A stretch of 64,000 nucleotides of DNA from Caldilineaceae bacterium (GTDB lineage Bacteria; Chloroflexota; Anaerolineae; Caldilineales; Caldilineaceae), in NCBI GenBank assembly GCA_022842065.1, contig JALHQH010000026.1, forward strand, positions 101,480 through 165,479, in the 5' to 3' direction. The position numbers and the translations under genes were made by a program. The notes below the pieces were generated by a model that saw only the letters and a list, made by a program, of their open reading frames with translations, had not been told where the DNA came from and made no database searches. Position 1 is the first letter of the stretch, and each line of letters begins with the position of its first letter. Positions 9,701-18,300 of the stretch are shown here, in pieces.

Positions 9701-10380
9701 ACTTCTTTGGTAATAAAACCCCAGGCCATGCCCATCGCCATGAGCATCAGATAGCGGGGATGGCGTGTCTCCAGATAGCGAAAGGCTCCATAGGTCCAGA
9801 TCAAGATGAAAAGGGCAATGTAAATATCGTTGCGAATATAACGGCTGTGGAAGAGCAGGCTCGGACTGATGGTGAGCATGATGGCGGCCAACAGCGCTCC
9901 CAGCCGGCCAATATAGCGTCGGAAGAGCCACATCATCCAGACCACGGCAATGCCATAGAGCACGGGGGCAATCCGCGCCGTGGTGTCATTGTCGCCAAAG
10001 AGGAAGTAGGCCAGCGCATTCATATGAAAGAGCAGCGGCCCATGCATCATCGGGTTGTGCTCATATTTGCCATTGTCATAGAGATAGTACGAATAGAGCG
10101 CATGCAGACTTTCGTCATGGCTCATCGCGCGCGTCCCCACATCGACAAAACGCAGCACGGTGGCCAAGAGCAAAATCGTGACCCACGCCACCATCTCCCA
10201 ATTTAGTTGCAAGATCGCAAAGAGCGAACGATCCAGCAGCGCCGGTCGCCACTCTTGGGTGGCGGCGCTTGACGCCCCGCCAAGATCAGTGGCCGCACTC
10301 TGTACCGCTACGGCTTGTCCACGCATGGTTTCGCCCGTGCCCGTAAGCACACTATTTTGTACAATCTCTTTTGTTGTCAT
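6760..10380 (-). CDS. TIGR03663/Agl23-like GT-C membrane protein with C-terminal NHL propeller
   Basis: 1206 residues. The N-terminal portion has many hydrophobic helices and the motif RAMSHDESLHALYSYYLYD, the signature of the TIGR03663 family (flippase-activity-associated Agl23 in archaea; also common in Chloroflexi). HDE is the catalytic-type acidic loop of GT-C enzymes. From about residue 900 NHL repeats follow (FTPRELAVAPGGN, FNEPWGVAVDQAG, FGPRGIAIDLEGN, FEEPVGVAVSPQD, FDLPTGIAIDPET), enough for a five- to six-blade propeller outside the membrane. The ATG has AGGAAAG in front. Likely role: lipid-linked sugar transfer or export for surface glycan or glycoprotein synthesis, alongside the other GT-C genes of the block. 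Biochemical function of the family is not settled. Confidence 0.82.
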   Translation of the reverse strand: MTTKEIVQNSVLTGTGETMRGQAVAVQSAATDLGGASSAATQEWRPALLDRSLFAILQLNWEMVAWVTILLLATVLRFVDVGTRAMSHDESLHALYSYYLYDNGKYEHNPMMHGPLLFHMNALAYFLFGDNDTTARIAPVLYGIAVVWMMWLFRRYIGRLGALLAAIMLTISPSLLFHSRYIRNDIYIALFILIWTYGAFRYLETRHPRYLMLMAMGMAWGFITKEVHYMNGAIMGMFFAGLAVWQIIGAKLWRAVAPVAFGGGFWYWLHIEARDLANQATNAGDGAAALLQQSDRTEMFGLIGLGIGAIIALVLVYLALRPGDWQRLRRNASMDLVVLMATLVLPFVSPFLLALAFGWDLKDKFDNINGWTTGEMTLTTILVLLLFVLSTALAYFWFGMAPQSTTASGGQGAESETDEDDATRVGFRGWALIMGIFWVIQIIFFTTFLTNIRNGLATGIVGSLGYWLAQQEVARGGQPWYYYLMLGGLYEFLPWLLSGVGMLVIVYRLIRQPQWDPVAAADLPEGVRTERLPQLDPAASAGHQRQVRVYFAVFGIWWVIATWLAYMVAGEKMPWLMVHIALTMCVVGGWWLGRLLQRVDWGQARATYAVWLIGVTPALIFALLALFGTTPSIDRSLSTVAASTQRVLALVVTVGLGYLIWRWGEAIRWRSALRLLFIGLTALLFVVTVRFSYMLNYINFDMATEYLVYAHASPDVKRALREIDSISERTAGGRNIVVAYDNESSWPLSWYMRMYPNHKYYGSAPSSDSMSAPIIIVGPENFAKVQPYVSRDYVKRTYRLVWWPDMDYFNMTWERLWNAVTDPQQRERIFQIGLYRRYRDTNDYSKYRDLAQWPHRKEFEMWVRRDLATQIWDLGVAPVVDTSNSVDTIARTNEIDLAALATYNGVYGDRALFTPRELAVAPGGNRVIADSGNNRIVVLDREGTYVTAFGSACRLNEGEAGSCTDPDGAGPLTLGDGQFNEPWGVAVDQAGQIYVSDTWNGRIQVFDAEGRFLRKWGIFNTTNGELGDANALFGPRGIAIDLEGNLLVADTGNKRIIRFTAEGEPLQQIGGGGVVTGRFEEPVGVAVSPQDGSVYVADTWNRRIQKLSPTLEFIAEWPAPGWESQEIFNKPYLAVANNGDLYATDPQLYRVVVYAADGQLKASFGTFGTGANNFDLPTGIAIDPETDVVLVADANNNRVQAFQPVP

Positions 10381-10410
10381 TAACTTTCCTACTCTGCTAT
10401 AGGGAGGGAG

Positions 10411-10502
10411 GTATATTGGTAGATCGGTAAATCAGTATATCGGTAAATCAGTACTTCTATACCGATATACCAGTCTACCGATTTACCGATCTACCAATAT
10501 AC
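10411..10502. repeat. GGTAAATC octamer hairpin array, copy 1
   Basis: Tandem variants of GGTAAATC/GGTAGATC on the left face the inverted series on the right. The outer 23 bases (10411-10433 and 10480-10502) are perfect complements. The element ends 4 bases before the stop codon of the next gene (minus strand). Other copies: 40753-40994 and 50589-50695. Confidence 0.8.
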
Positions 10503-10506
10503 CGCT

Positions 10507-12387
10507 CTACTCTGCCGCCCCGGTTGCCACCCATAGGATCACTGCATCCTGCGGTGGGAGCGTGGGCGTTTTGTGATAAATCAGCCAGCGCAACAACAGG
10601 CGCCCCTCGCCGGTCCAGGCGTTGTTGAGTCGCGCTTGCAGGCGCTCACTAAAACTTCCTTCAACGGGCACGGGCGCAGCCTCGGTCACAAGTAGATCAG
10701 CGGGCAACCAGTGGTCGTGCAGCGCATAGCTACTGCCGACATAGCGACTGGCCAGTTGATCAATGCCTTGCGTATCCGGCCGCGTGATCACCACCGTTGG
10801 ACTCTGACCGTCGATCAGGCCGGGGGCGAGCACCCATTGGAGGTTGCGCATCTCGCGCAGGTACCACCCCAAGACGGGATCGGGCGTACCGGCCATTTCG
10901 ACCTGGATCGGCATTTGGGTGGCATCACCGACCCGTTGTGCGCTCAAACTTTGTACGGCGGCGGCTAGCCGTTCCACGTCGGGATTCGTATAGACCGCAA
11001 AAAAGCCATCCGGATAACGGATGTCAAAATGATGATTGAGTGCCCAGCCACTGCTCAGGGTCCAAAGTAAGAGAATGACTCCTACCCCGCTCCCGGTGAC
11101 CAGCCGCGCCTGTCTTCCATCCACCCAGAGGATAAAGGCAAGGACCAGCAACAGCATCAAAACAATGATAATCACCAGGGTGCGCGCCAGTAAGGCATCG
11201 ATCTGCACATTGTTGGAAAAGGCCGCTAACCAGAAGCAGAAAGAGATAAAAAGAATGGTTAATACCCCAATCAGGAGCCCATTCTCACGCCAACTGATGC
11301 CCAACCGCGCATCGCGCCACAAGCTGTTGATCCCCTCGGCGGCCAGCAAAATCAAGGGTAGCCCGACCAGAGCCAGGATTAACGGCGACCGGCCAGGGAC
11401 CAGCGCTAACAGGATGCCCCAAAGTAGCCAGAAGGTCAGGAAGCGGTTCCAGCGCTGTGCGCCAGGGGCTGTGGCCGTGCGCAAACGCGTCAACAGCCCA
11501 ATGAAGCCAAAGACCAGCAGCAGCCCGGCTTCGAGCAACAAACGCAGCCAAAACCAGCTCAGCCCATATGCAGTTCCCTCGCCGCCGCTCCAGCCGCGTA
11601 GCCAGACGGTCAGGCTCGTGCTCAGCATCCCGAGGGTCTCTGGTTGGGCCAGCCAGCCTGTTGCCCCCAAAATGGCCAGCCCCAGTGCTAACAGCCAGGC
11701 GCTACGTTCGCTAAAGAGCGCACGGCTGCGCGCCAGTGGCACCACGCTGATCATAAAAAAGGCCAAGATGGGCAACCAATTCCACATCTGTGGGCCGCTG
11801 ACGACAAGCAGCGCAAAGCCGACCGTGGCCAGGTAATACCAGTGGCGGGGCACCGCGGCTTCGTCCGGTACCGTGGCAAACTGAATCAGCGCGGTCAGGA
11901 CCAACAGCCCTAGAAAAAGGCTCAGCCCCGTACTATCCGCCAACCGGCTGTAGGCGATCAGCCAGGGATCAATCGCGATCAGGCCGGCGGTAATCAGGGC
12001 CACATTGCGCCCCAGCCAACCGCGCCAATACCAGATCAACAGCACCGTTGCGCTGCCAAAACAGACCGGCAACAGCCGGGCCAGAAAGTCTGTGCCGCCC
12101 AGCGCCCAAAAGAGGAGCAGATAGAGTGAATGGAACAAGGGACTACTGGGGCTTGTGCCCGTGGCGAAGGTGCTCCCGTTTGCCTCTAGCCATGCCCGCC
12201 AGACATTGGTCGCTTCGAGCGAGTTTAATGGTTGGTCAGTCAGCATAAAGCCGCGTAGCCCTGCTGCCAACAGCAGGAGGACGCCATAGAGCGCACGCTC
12301 AACCGTAAGCCACTCCCGCAGCGGCAGCCCCTGCATTTGCATTTCGATGTAACGATTTTCGACGCTACTTTGTCTGTTGATTGCCAT
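10507..12387 (-). CDS. GT-C-like polytopic membrane protein, glycosyltransferase 39 superfamily
   Basis: About 626 residues from the ATG at 12387, chosen because AGGAAAG stands 8 bases before it; an in-frame ATG at 12411 has no such site. The protein has roughly a dozen hydrophobic helices and a C-terminal soluble domain ending in RWLIYHKTPTLPPQDAVILW. The topology and the region after the first helix (TDQPLNSLEATNVWRAW) look like GT-C transferases, but the usual Asp-Glu pair of the first loop is reduced to Leu-Glu. It may therefore be inactive or use another acid. It lies between two family members in the same orientation and is presumed to act in the same surface-glycan pathway. Confidence 0.65.
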   Translation of the reverse strand: MAINRQSSVENRYIEMQMQGLPLREWLTVERALYGVLLLLAAGLRGFMLTDQPLNSLEATNVWRAWLEANGSTFATGTSPSSPLFHSLYLLLFWALGGTDFLARLLPVCFGSATVLLIWYWRGWLGRNVALITAGLIAIDPWLIAYSRLADSTGLSLFLGLLVLTALIQFATVPDEAAVPRHWYYLATVGFALLVVSGPQMWNWLPILAFFMISVVPLARSRALFSERSAWLLALGLAILGATGWLAQPETLGMLSTSLTVWLRGWSGGEGTAYGLSWFWLRLLLEAGLLLVFGFIGLLTRLRTATAPGAQRWNRFLTFWLLWGILLALVPGRSPLILALVGLPLILLAAEGINSLWRDARLGISWRENGLLIGVLTILFISFCFWLAAFSNNVQIDALLARTLVIIIVLMLLLVLAFILWVDGRQARLVTGSGVGVILLLWTLSSGWALNHHFDIRYPDGFFAVYTNPDVERLAAAVQSLSAQRVGDATQMPIQVEMAGTPDPVLGWYLREMRNLQWVLAPGLIDGQSPTVVITRPDTQGIDQLASRYVGSSYALHDHWLPADLLVTEAAPVPVEGSFSERLQARLNNAWTGEGRLLLRWLIYHKTPTLPPQDAVILWVATGAAE

Positions 12388-12444
12388 TGCTTCCGCTTTC
12401 CTACCCATCATAGAGTCAAACTAGTTTGTGACAGGTGCAGTCAC

Positions 12445-12548
12445 TTTGGGGCAAGCCATGTGCGTCGCACTGGTCAAGCGTTGTTTCGCCGCCTCGATCG
12501 CGTACGACCAGTGCGACGCACACGAGTAAACAGAAACGTGCCCCCAAA
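12445..12548. repeat. Nested hairpin with GTGCGTCGCACT core, copy 1
   Basis: Inner arms TGTGCGTCGCACTGGTC (12459-12475) and its complement (12506-12522) are perfect over 17 bases with a 30-base loop. Outer arms TTTGGGGCA and TGCCCCCAAA flank them. The element lies between two minus-strand genes of the glycosyltransferase block. The same core recurs at 56193-56270 and 61322-61387. Confidence 0.75.
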
Positions 12549-12600
12549 ACGAAATACACCTAATTTATGATATATGCATCGTGCCCACGTGGTTGCGCGC

Positions 12601-15222
12601 CTACCGACGTCGGGCGTAGACGCGCACATCACCAGCGGCAAAGGCCAGCTCCATGACCGCAGCCAGATTGCTTTCGACGGCTGGTGTGATCTCATAGCGG
12701 CTGCGTTCTGCCGGCCCAAGGTAGACATAATCGATCTGCCACTGGTCGAGCACCTGGGCGATCTGCTCGGGGGTGCCCCCACGGTAGATCGTGTTTAGCG
12801 CCTGGTCGCGGCCTTGGGCCATTGTGCCATACGCTTTGCCACGCCATTGCGACTCATGGCCACTCCAGCCCAGTAAGGTTGGGCGACCGGTGATGGTGCT
12901 CATCCGGTTGTCATTTGAATAGTAACTGCGCCCCTCGCCCTCGACGACCAAGGCATCGAAGGGTGTGTTGGCGCGCACCCATTGAATGGCATCTAATTCG
13001 GCTGGGCCATAATCATGCAGATAGGCCGTGCTGTCAAAGGTTGGCTCGGCTTTGGCAAAGCCACCGGCCTTACTATAGGTCGCGGTGACCCCATAGATCA
13101 GCCCACAGCCGACTAATAATAAAGACAGGATCGCTGCGCTAAAAGTTCCGACTTGGCGCCCAGTAATAAAGCTCCGCCAGTGACCCAACACCGTCACAAT
13201 GACATAACCAGCGCTCAGGCCAAAGAGGAGCCAGGCTTGATAGTAGAACTTAAAGACGGTGTTCATGCGCGTGCCAAAGTTGTCGCGCAGGTAGACAAAT
13301 TCCGGGGCAAAGACGAGCAGTAACCCAATTGTCACCAGTAAGAGCACAAACAGATCCGCCTGCAGTGGCAATGGCGAGCCGGCAACTGTTTGCTGGCTTT
13401 TCCCTGTCTGCGGCTGATCCTGGGTAAAAAAGTGCTGCAGATAGTGCCAGAGCAACCAGATCGCCACGGTGAGGAACGCGCCGACGACCAAAAAGGTCCA
13501 AAAGTGTGTACTCCAGCGCGCCAGAAAGAGTGCCCCATAAGTTTCGCCTTCGGGTAGCCGCAGCCCAAGGCTATCCAACATGGCGCGCCCGCGGGCGGTG
13601 CCCACAGCCAAAAAGCCGGCCACCCCCAAAAAGAGCAGCGGCAAACCATAGACGAACGCCGCGATGACGCCGAGTGAACGATAATGGCTGCCACGTGGGT
13701 TGTCGGTGGCGGTTGCGGGACTGTTGGTGGCCTGGGCCAAGCGTGGCCAAAGCAGCCCAAAGATTGCTACCAGTGCAAAGAGTGCATAACTAAACATCAC
13801 AAAGAATTGCGATAGGCGCGTCGGGTTGAAGAGATTGGGCACAATGCCACTCGCTTGACTTTGCGCCGTCAAGAAATAGGGATAATAAAGTAACCACACC
13901 CCGACCAAGATTGCAATCCCAACTCCGAACACGAGCAGGAGGGTCTCGCCCCACCGTTGCATTGTCGTCAGCGTGGGGTGGTTACCTAGATCACGCCAAA
14001 CCCGGACCGCCAGCGCAAGTAAGAGCAAAAGCCAGTAGGCCGGCAAGTCCCAGGTATTCAAACTAACCAGGCTGCCCAGGGTGACGATCAGCAGTAGAAA
14101 GCCACTCTTGCCGCCAGGGATTGCCGAGTCGATAAAGGCACTGAGCGCGGCGCGTGAACGCAACATGGGCGGCAGCCACTCGGCCGGCTGCCCAGCGACG
14201 GCAACCCCAATCGCCACGCGCCGCCGGCTTAACAGCAGGTTGAGGGCCAAAGCAATCACCAGGATCACAATGGGCATGGCGGTGACATGGGGATGGTTGT
14301 CACCCAATACATAGCTGAAGATCGGAAATTCGTCGATCACCTCCATGTGGTCACCATTGAGGTAGCGATCACTGATGACACGGCTGCTGCGCCACCACCA
14401 CCAATCAAAGCTAATATACCAGTTGCCCGTCTGTGCCGCGTTCTCCGGAAAGTTGGCGACGTTGAAGAGCCGCGCCAGCCCGGTTACATTGACGCCGTTG
14501 GCATGGAGGAATTCGAGCAACCCTTGTAAGTTACCGGCCAGGGCGACGGCTGCCCCGCCCAGCAGCCCACCTAGGGTAGCCAAGCGACCGTGGCCGTCGC
14601 GTGTCACCAGCAGATTATAGACCAGGCCAAAAGAGCCAGTCCAAAGTAGGCCATACCAACTGGCCTGCCCCAAGGTGTAGGCAATTTCCGGTGCTTGTCC
14701 GGCCAGCCGCCCAATTGTGGTCAATAGCCAATAGCCAAAATAGTAGTAGCTGATCGCATAGCCACCGAGCCAGGCATCATGGGGCGGAAAGGTGGGGCTG
14801 GTCCAGATGCTATTCATAAACATCAGGTCCATCGGCTCTTCGGTATGATCGACGGCCGGATCATGCGACCGTACATAGGCCCACGCGGCAAAGGTGGCCA
14901 GAAAGAGCAATTCCACGATGACCATATAGCGTAGATGTACCGGCGCGTGCCCTTCATTTAACTCGCGCCAGAGCCGACGGCCGGCGCTGGCACTAAGCAC
15001 GGCCAGGATCAGCAACGCTAACCACGCGCCGCCCAACTCATTGCGCAACAGCCCGTAGCTATAGCCCAGCCAGAAGAGAAAGCCAACGAGCAGAATCCCC
15101 AAACTTTTGGCAAAGGCATAGCCCCGATCTGGCAGATTGGTGAAGATCGTCAGCGTCAACGGCAGCGCCGCCAGCGTAATCAGTTGAATGACTAAATACC
15201 AGGAAATAAATTGCCAGATCAT
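12601..15222 (-). CDS. DUF2298 (Chlor_Arch_YYY) membrane protein
   Basis: 873 residues with many membrane helices. It carries the features shared by DUF2298 proteins: SPTFPPHDAWLGGYAISYYY in an early loop, RVISDRYLNGDHMEVIDEFP, DNHPHVTAMP, and late in the protein YLRDNFGTRMNTVFKFYYQ followed by a soluble segment with NTPFDALVVEGEG and RPTLLGWSGHE. The family is found in Chloroflexi and some archaea, is thought to be GT-C-like, and has no proven reaction. The second DUF2298 protein, encoded just upstream, shares every one of these motifs in order, so the two are paralogues. Only the repeats described here separate the genes of the block. Confidence 0.85.
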   Translation of the reverse strand: MIWQFISWYLVIQLITLAALPLTLTIFTNLPDRGYAFAKSLGILLVGFLFWLGYSYGLLRNELGGAWLALLILAVLSASAGRRLWRELNEGHAPVHLRYMVIVELLFLATFAAWAYVRSHDPAVDHTEEPMDLMFMNSIWTSPTFPPHDAWLGGYAISYYYFGYWLLTTIGRLAGQAPEIAYTLGQASWYGLLWTGSFGLVYNLLVTRDGHGRLATLGGLLGGAAVALAGNLQGLLEFLHANGVNVTGLARLFNVANFPENAAQTGNWYISFDWWWWRSSRVISDRYLNGDHMEVIDEFPIFSYVLGDNHPHVTAMPIVILVIALALNLLLSRRRVAIGVAVAGQPAEWLPPMLRSRAALSAFIDSAIPGGKSGFLLLIVTLGSLVSLNTWDLPAYWLLLLLALAVRVWRDLGNHPTLTTMQRWGETLLLVFGVGIAILVGVWLLYYPYFLTAQSQASGIVPNLFNPTRLSQFFVMFSYALFALVAIFGLLWPRLAQATNSPATATDNPRGSHYRSLGVIAAFVYGLPLLFLGVAGFLAVGTARGRAMLDSLGLRLPEGETYGALFLARWSTHFWTFLVVGAFLTVAIWLLWHYLQHFFTQDQPQTGKSQQTVAGSPLPLQADLFVLLLVTIGLLLVFAPEFVYLRDNFGTRMNTVFKFYYQAWLLFGLSAGYVIVTVLGHWRSFITGRQVGTFSAAILSLLLVGCGLIYGVTATYSKAGGFAKAEPTFDSTAYLHDYGPAELDAIQWVRANTPFDALVVEGEGRSYYSNDNRMSTITGRPTLLGWSGHESQWRGKAYGTMAQGRDQALNTIYRGGTPEQIAQVLDQWQIDYVYLGPAERSRYEITPAVESNLAAVMELAFAAGDVRVYARRR

Positions 15223-15261
15223 TGCTGCTTGCTTTCAAGTCGCTATAAAAGAATCTGCTCG

Positions 15262-15351
15262 CACCGCCGCGCAGCGGTGGCGTGTTGATTGGGCGCTTTG
15301 CGCCCGTCAAGACGCGGAGCGTCTTGGCTGTATGCCCACGCTCTGCGTGGG
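15262..15351. repeat. Four tandem short hairpins (REP-like)
   Basis: Back to back: CACCGC..GCGGTG, GGGCGC-ttt-GCGCCC, CAAGACGC-gga-GCGTCTTG, CCCACGC-tct-GCGTGGG. Three of the four have 3-base loops. They fill the gap between the two DUF2298 genes and stop 6 bases before the stop codon of the upstream gene. Confidence 0.75.
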
Positions 15352-15357
15352 AACGAG

Positions 15358-18300
15358 TTAGCTGCCAGTATTGGGTAGGTAAATACCCTCAGCCGTTTGG
15401 GTCAATTGGCCAGGCACGGCGTAGATGGCCGAGCCGTCCGTACTGAAGAGCGGCAGTAACTGGCCGCCCGCCGCCAGTTGTTCCACGCGTTGTACACCGT
15501 CGGGGTGCAGGTAACGTTCTAGCGGGCCAACATAAACCAGATCCACATTCAACTCGGTCAGAATTTGCTGCATGCGGCCGGCGTCCGGAGTTTCCCAGAA
15601 TTCGCGATGGAGCGCACCGCGCGCCCCCACTTCGTCGCCATAACGTTGTTCGCCCTCATGCATCCCGGTGAGGCCGCTCAAGCCGGTGAGGCTGGCAATG
15701 CGCGAGCCAGCTTCACGGTAATAGGCCACCTGTGAACTCTCGACAATCGTGGCATTGCCACGCACATTCGCCAACAGCCATTGGATGGCAGCCCAGTCAT
15801 ACTGTAATTCCAGCGTGTTGCTCGGATCTGGCCAGTCGAAGCGCCCCTCGCGCATAAACTCGAGGCCATCGAGGGTGCCAAAGTCAGGCCGCCACCCAGG
15901 GAAGCGCATATCAAGACGTGCCGGCGTCCCCCAAATCGGAAAGGCGAAGCTGGCGACAAAGAGCAGCAGGAAGGTCAGGCTCCAGCCAAAGCGCAAGAGG
16001 CGTTGACCACGTTTGCCCCACACAAACCCCAGCCAAAGCCGAGGCAAGGCAATCGCCGCGGCCAACCCCCAGATCACCCAGACCTGGCTGAAGAATTTGA
16101 AGAGGGTGTTCATGCGGTAGGCCCCGCCCCCCTGCAAAAAGTCGCGCAAGTAGATCACCTGGGTACCGGCCAGAATCGCCAGGCCGGTAATGGTGAGCAG
16201 GGTCGTAAAGGTTGCCCCGCGGTCGGCCATCGTCCCGCGCCGCCAAAGCAGTAACCACGCCAGCCCCAAGGGCAAGAGGCAGAGGGCCAGGACCGAGCGG
16301 CCCCAAAACCACGCCCCCACCGCGGCGGCCAGGGTGAGCAGTGGCAAGGTAATCGTTACCAGATAGCCAAGGGTCGGGTGTTGGACCACTTGCTGGTGTA
16401 ATGCGTAAAAACGGGGCAGCCGGTCAAAATAGCGGGTCAGGCCGGCCAACCAGCGCTCGCTGCCAGTGGCGAGGCGCAACGCTTGATCAACCATCAGTGG
16501 TCGATCGGCTACTGTACTGTTCTCACCCACTTCCCCCACTTTACTCGCTGTCGCGACCTGTTCGGTCTGCCACGCGGCCACGGGCGCGGGACTCGTCTCC
16601 TCACCTGTGAACACTTCAACGGCGGCAGGGTCGTCGCGCCAAGTTGGCTCAGCGTCCGCCATGTCTGGTCGATCACTGGTTAGCCCGGCAGCTACCTCTT
16701 CACCCGTGTGCTCTTCGGCTACACTGCGAATGGCCCGTTGCCGGCTGATTACAATGGGGCGTTGGGTGGCGCTGTAGAGCAGCCAACTGAGCAGAACAAA
16801 GATCAGCAAGCCCCAGATCAGCAACCATAAGCCCAGCTCATCACCGGTTTTGACAAAGCCGACACCGCTGGCCCCGACATTGACATAGTTGGCAAAGAAG
16901 GGCCAGAAAAGCAGATAGGCCAACGCGATATAGGCGATGCTGAACAGACCACTCCAGCGCCAGTGGATTTGGCCGCTGCGGCGATATTGAGCAACGAGGA
17001 GTGCCAATACGCCTAGCCCAAAGTAGGTGGGCAGCTCCCACAGGTTGACGCTGGCCAGGGCACCGAGTAACAGGGCAAAGAGCAGCAGCAGCACCAGGCT
17101 GCGCAGCGGGCGAATCCGGCTCCCAATTTCCAGGTCAAAAAAGAGCGTCAGCACCAGCCCCAGAAAGAGCAGGGCCAGCGGCATCCCAATCAGGTGAGGA
17201 TGCAGATCGGCAAAGAGAAAACTCCAGTAGGGAAACTCGTTGATCGTGTCGGGGATCACCCGGCTGGGGCCCCAGAAGTCATAGGTCGGCAGCGATTGTC
17301 CAGTGGTTAGCAACTGGCGCAGCCCACTCCCGGCCCGCACCAACGGCTCCACCCCCGGCAACGAACTTTGAAAACTGCTTGTGCTCAGATTCGCCAACTG
17401 GCGGATCAATTGCCCGATGCCATCCAAGTTGCCGATGACGGTGACCAGGATGGGGGCCAACAACGCTGCCATAAAGCCTTGATGCCAGGCTAAGGGGCTG
17501 TCCGGCTGGCCGGTGGTGGAGACCGTGGGTGTGCTTGGCGTGGCGGTTGGCCCGCTGCTAAAGGCAGAATAGGCGACGGCAAAGGCATTGACCACCGTCA
17601 GCGCAAAGAGGGTGGGGATGGCCAGGTTAAAGGCTACTTCGGCATAGATCCCGGTTAGCTTGATGACATAGGCGACGAGATAGAGGCCAAAGTAGTAGTA
17701 GTTGATAATGCCGCCGGCAAAATGGGGGTCAACTGGCGGAAAGGTGGGGCTGCGCAAGATGCCATTGAGCATGGCAAATTCCATAAATTTCTCGCCGCCA
17801 AACCAAAGTTGCCAGAGATCGGGGTTGCCCATGCGCAGGCGGACGAAACCCACGTAAGCCGCGGCAAAGAGCATTTCTCCCGCCAACAACAAACCCCAGT
17901 TATGGCGCAGAAAGTGTTTGATCTGGGCCCATTGCCAGATGGCCGCGGCCGCGCCAAACAGGGCCAGCACCAGCAAGGTCAACCAGCTATTCATCACCGA
18001 GTTGATCGCCAGCTCTGTGCTGGCCAGCCACCAGAGCAGCCACCCAGCGAGCAACCAACCCAGGCCACGGCTCAGCAGATAGCCGCGGTCGCGCAGCGGA
18101 CGAAAGATCCAGAAGGCAAAGGGCCAGGCCACCCAGCCTAGCAAGGCAACCACGGCCCACCACCAAATAATCGCCAGCGCCGTATTTTCACTGGCCAACG
18201 TGTTCCAGCGATAATTATCCACCACCGGCAGTTGATCCAGCGGAAGTGCCGTGCGGAGGGTGGGCCGATCTTCGCCCGGTGGTGGTTGGGGCGGCGGCTG

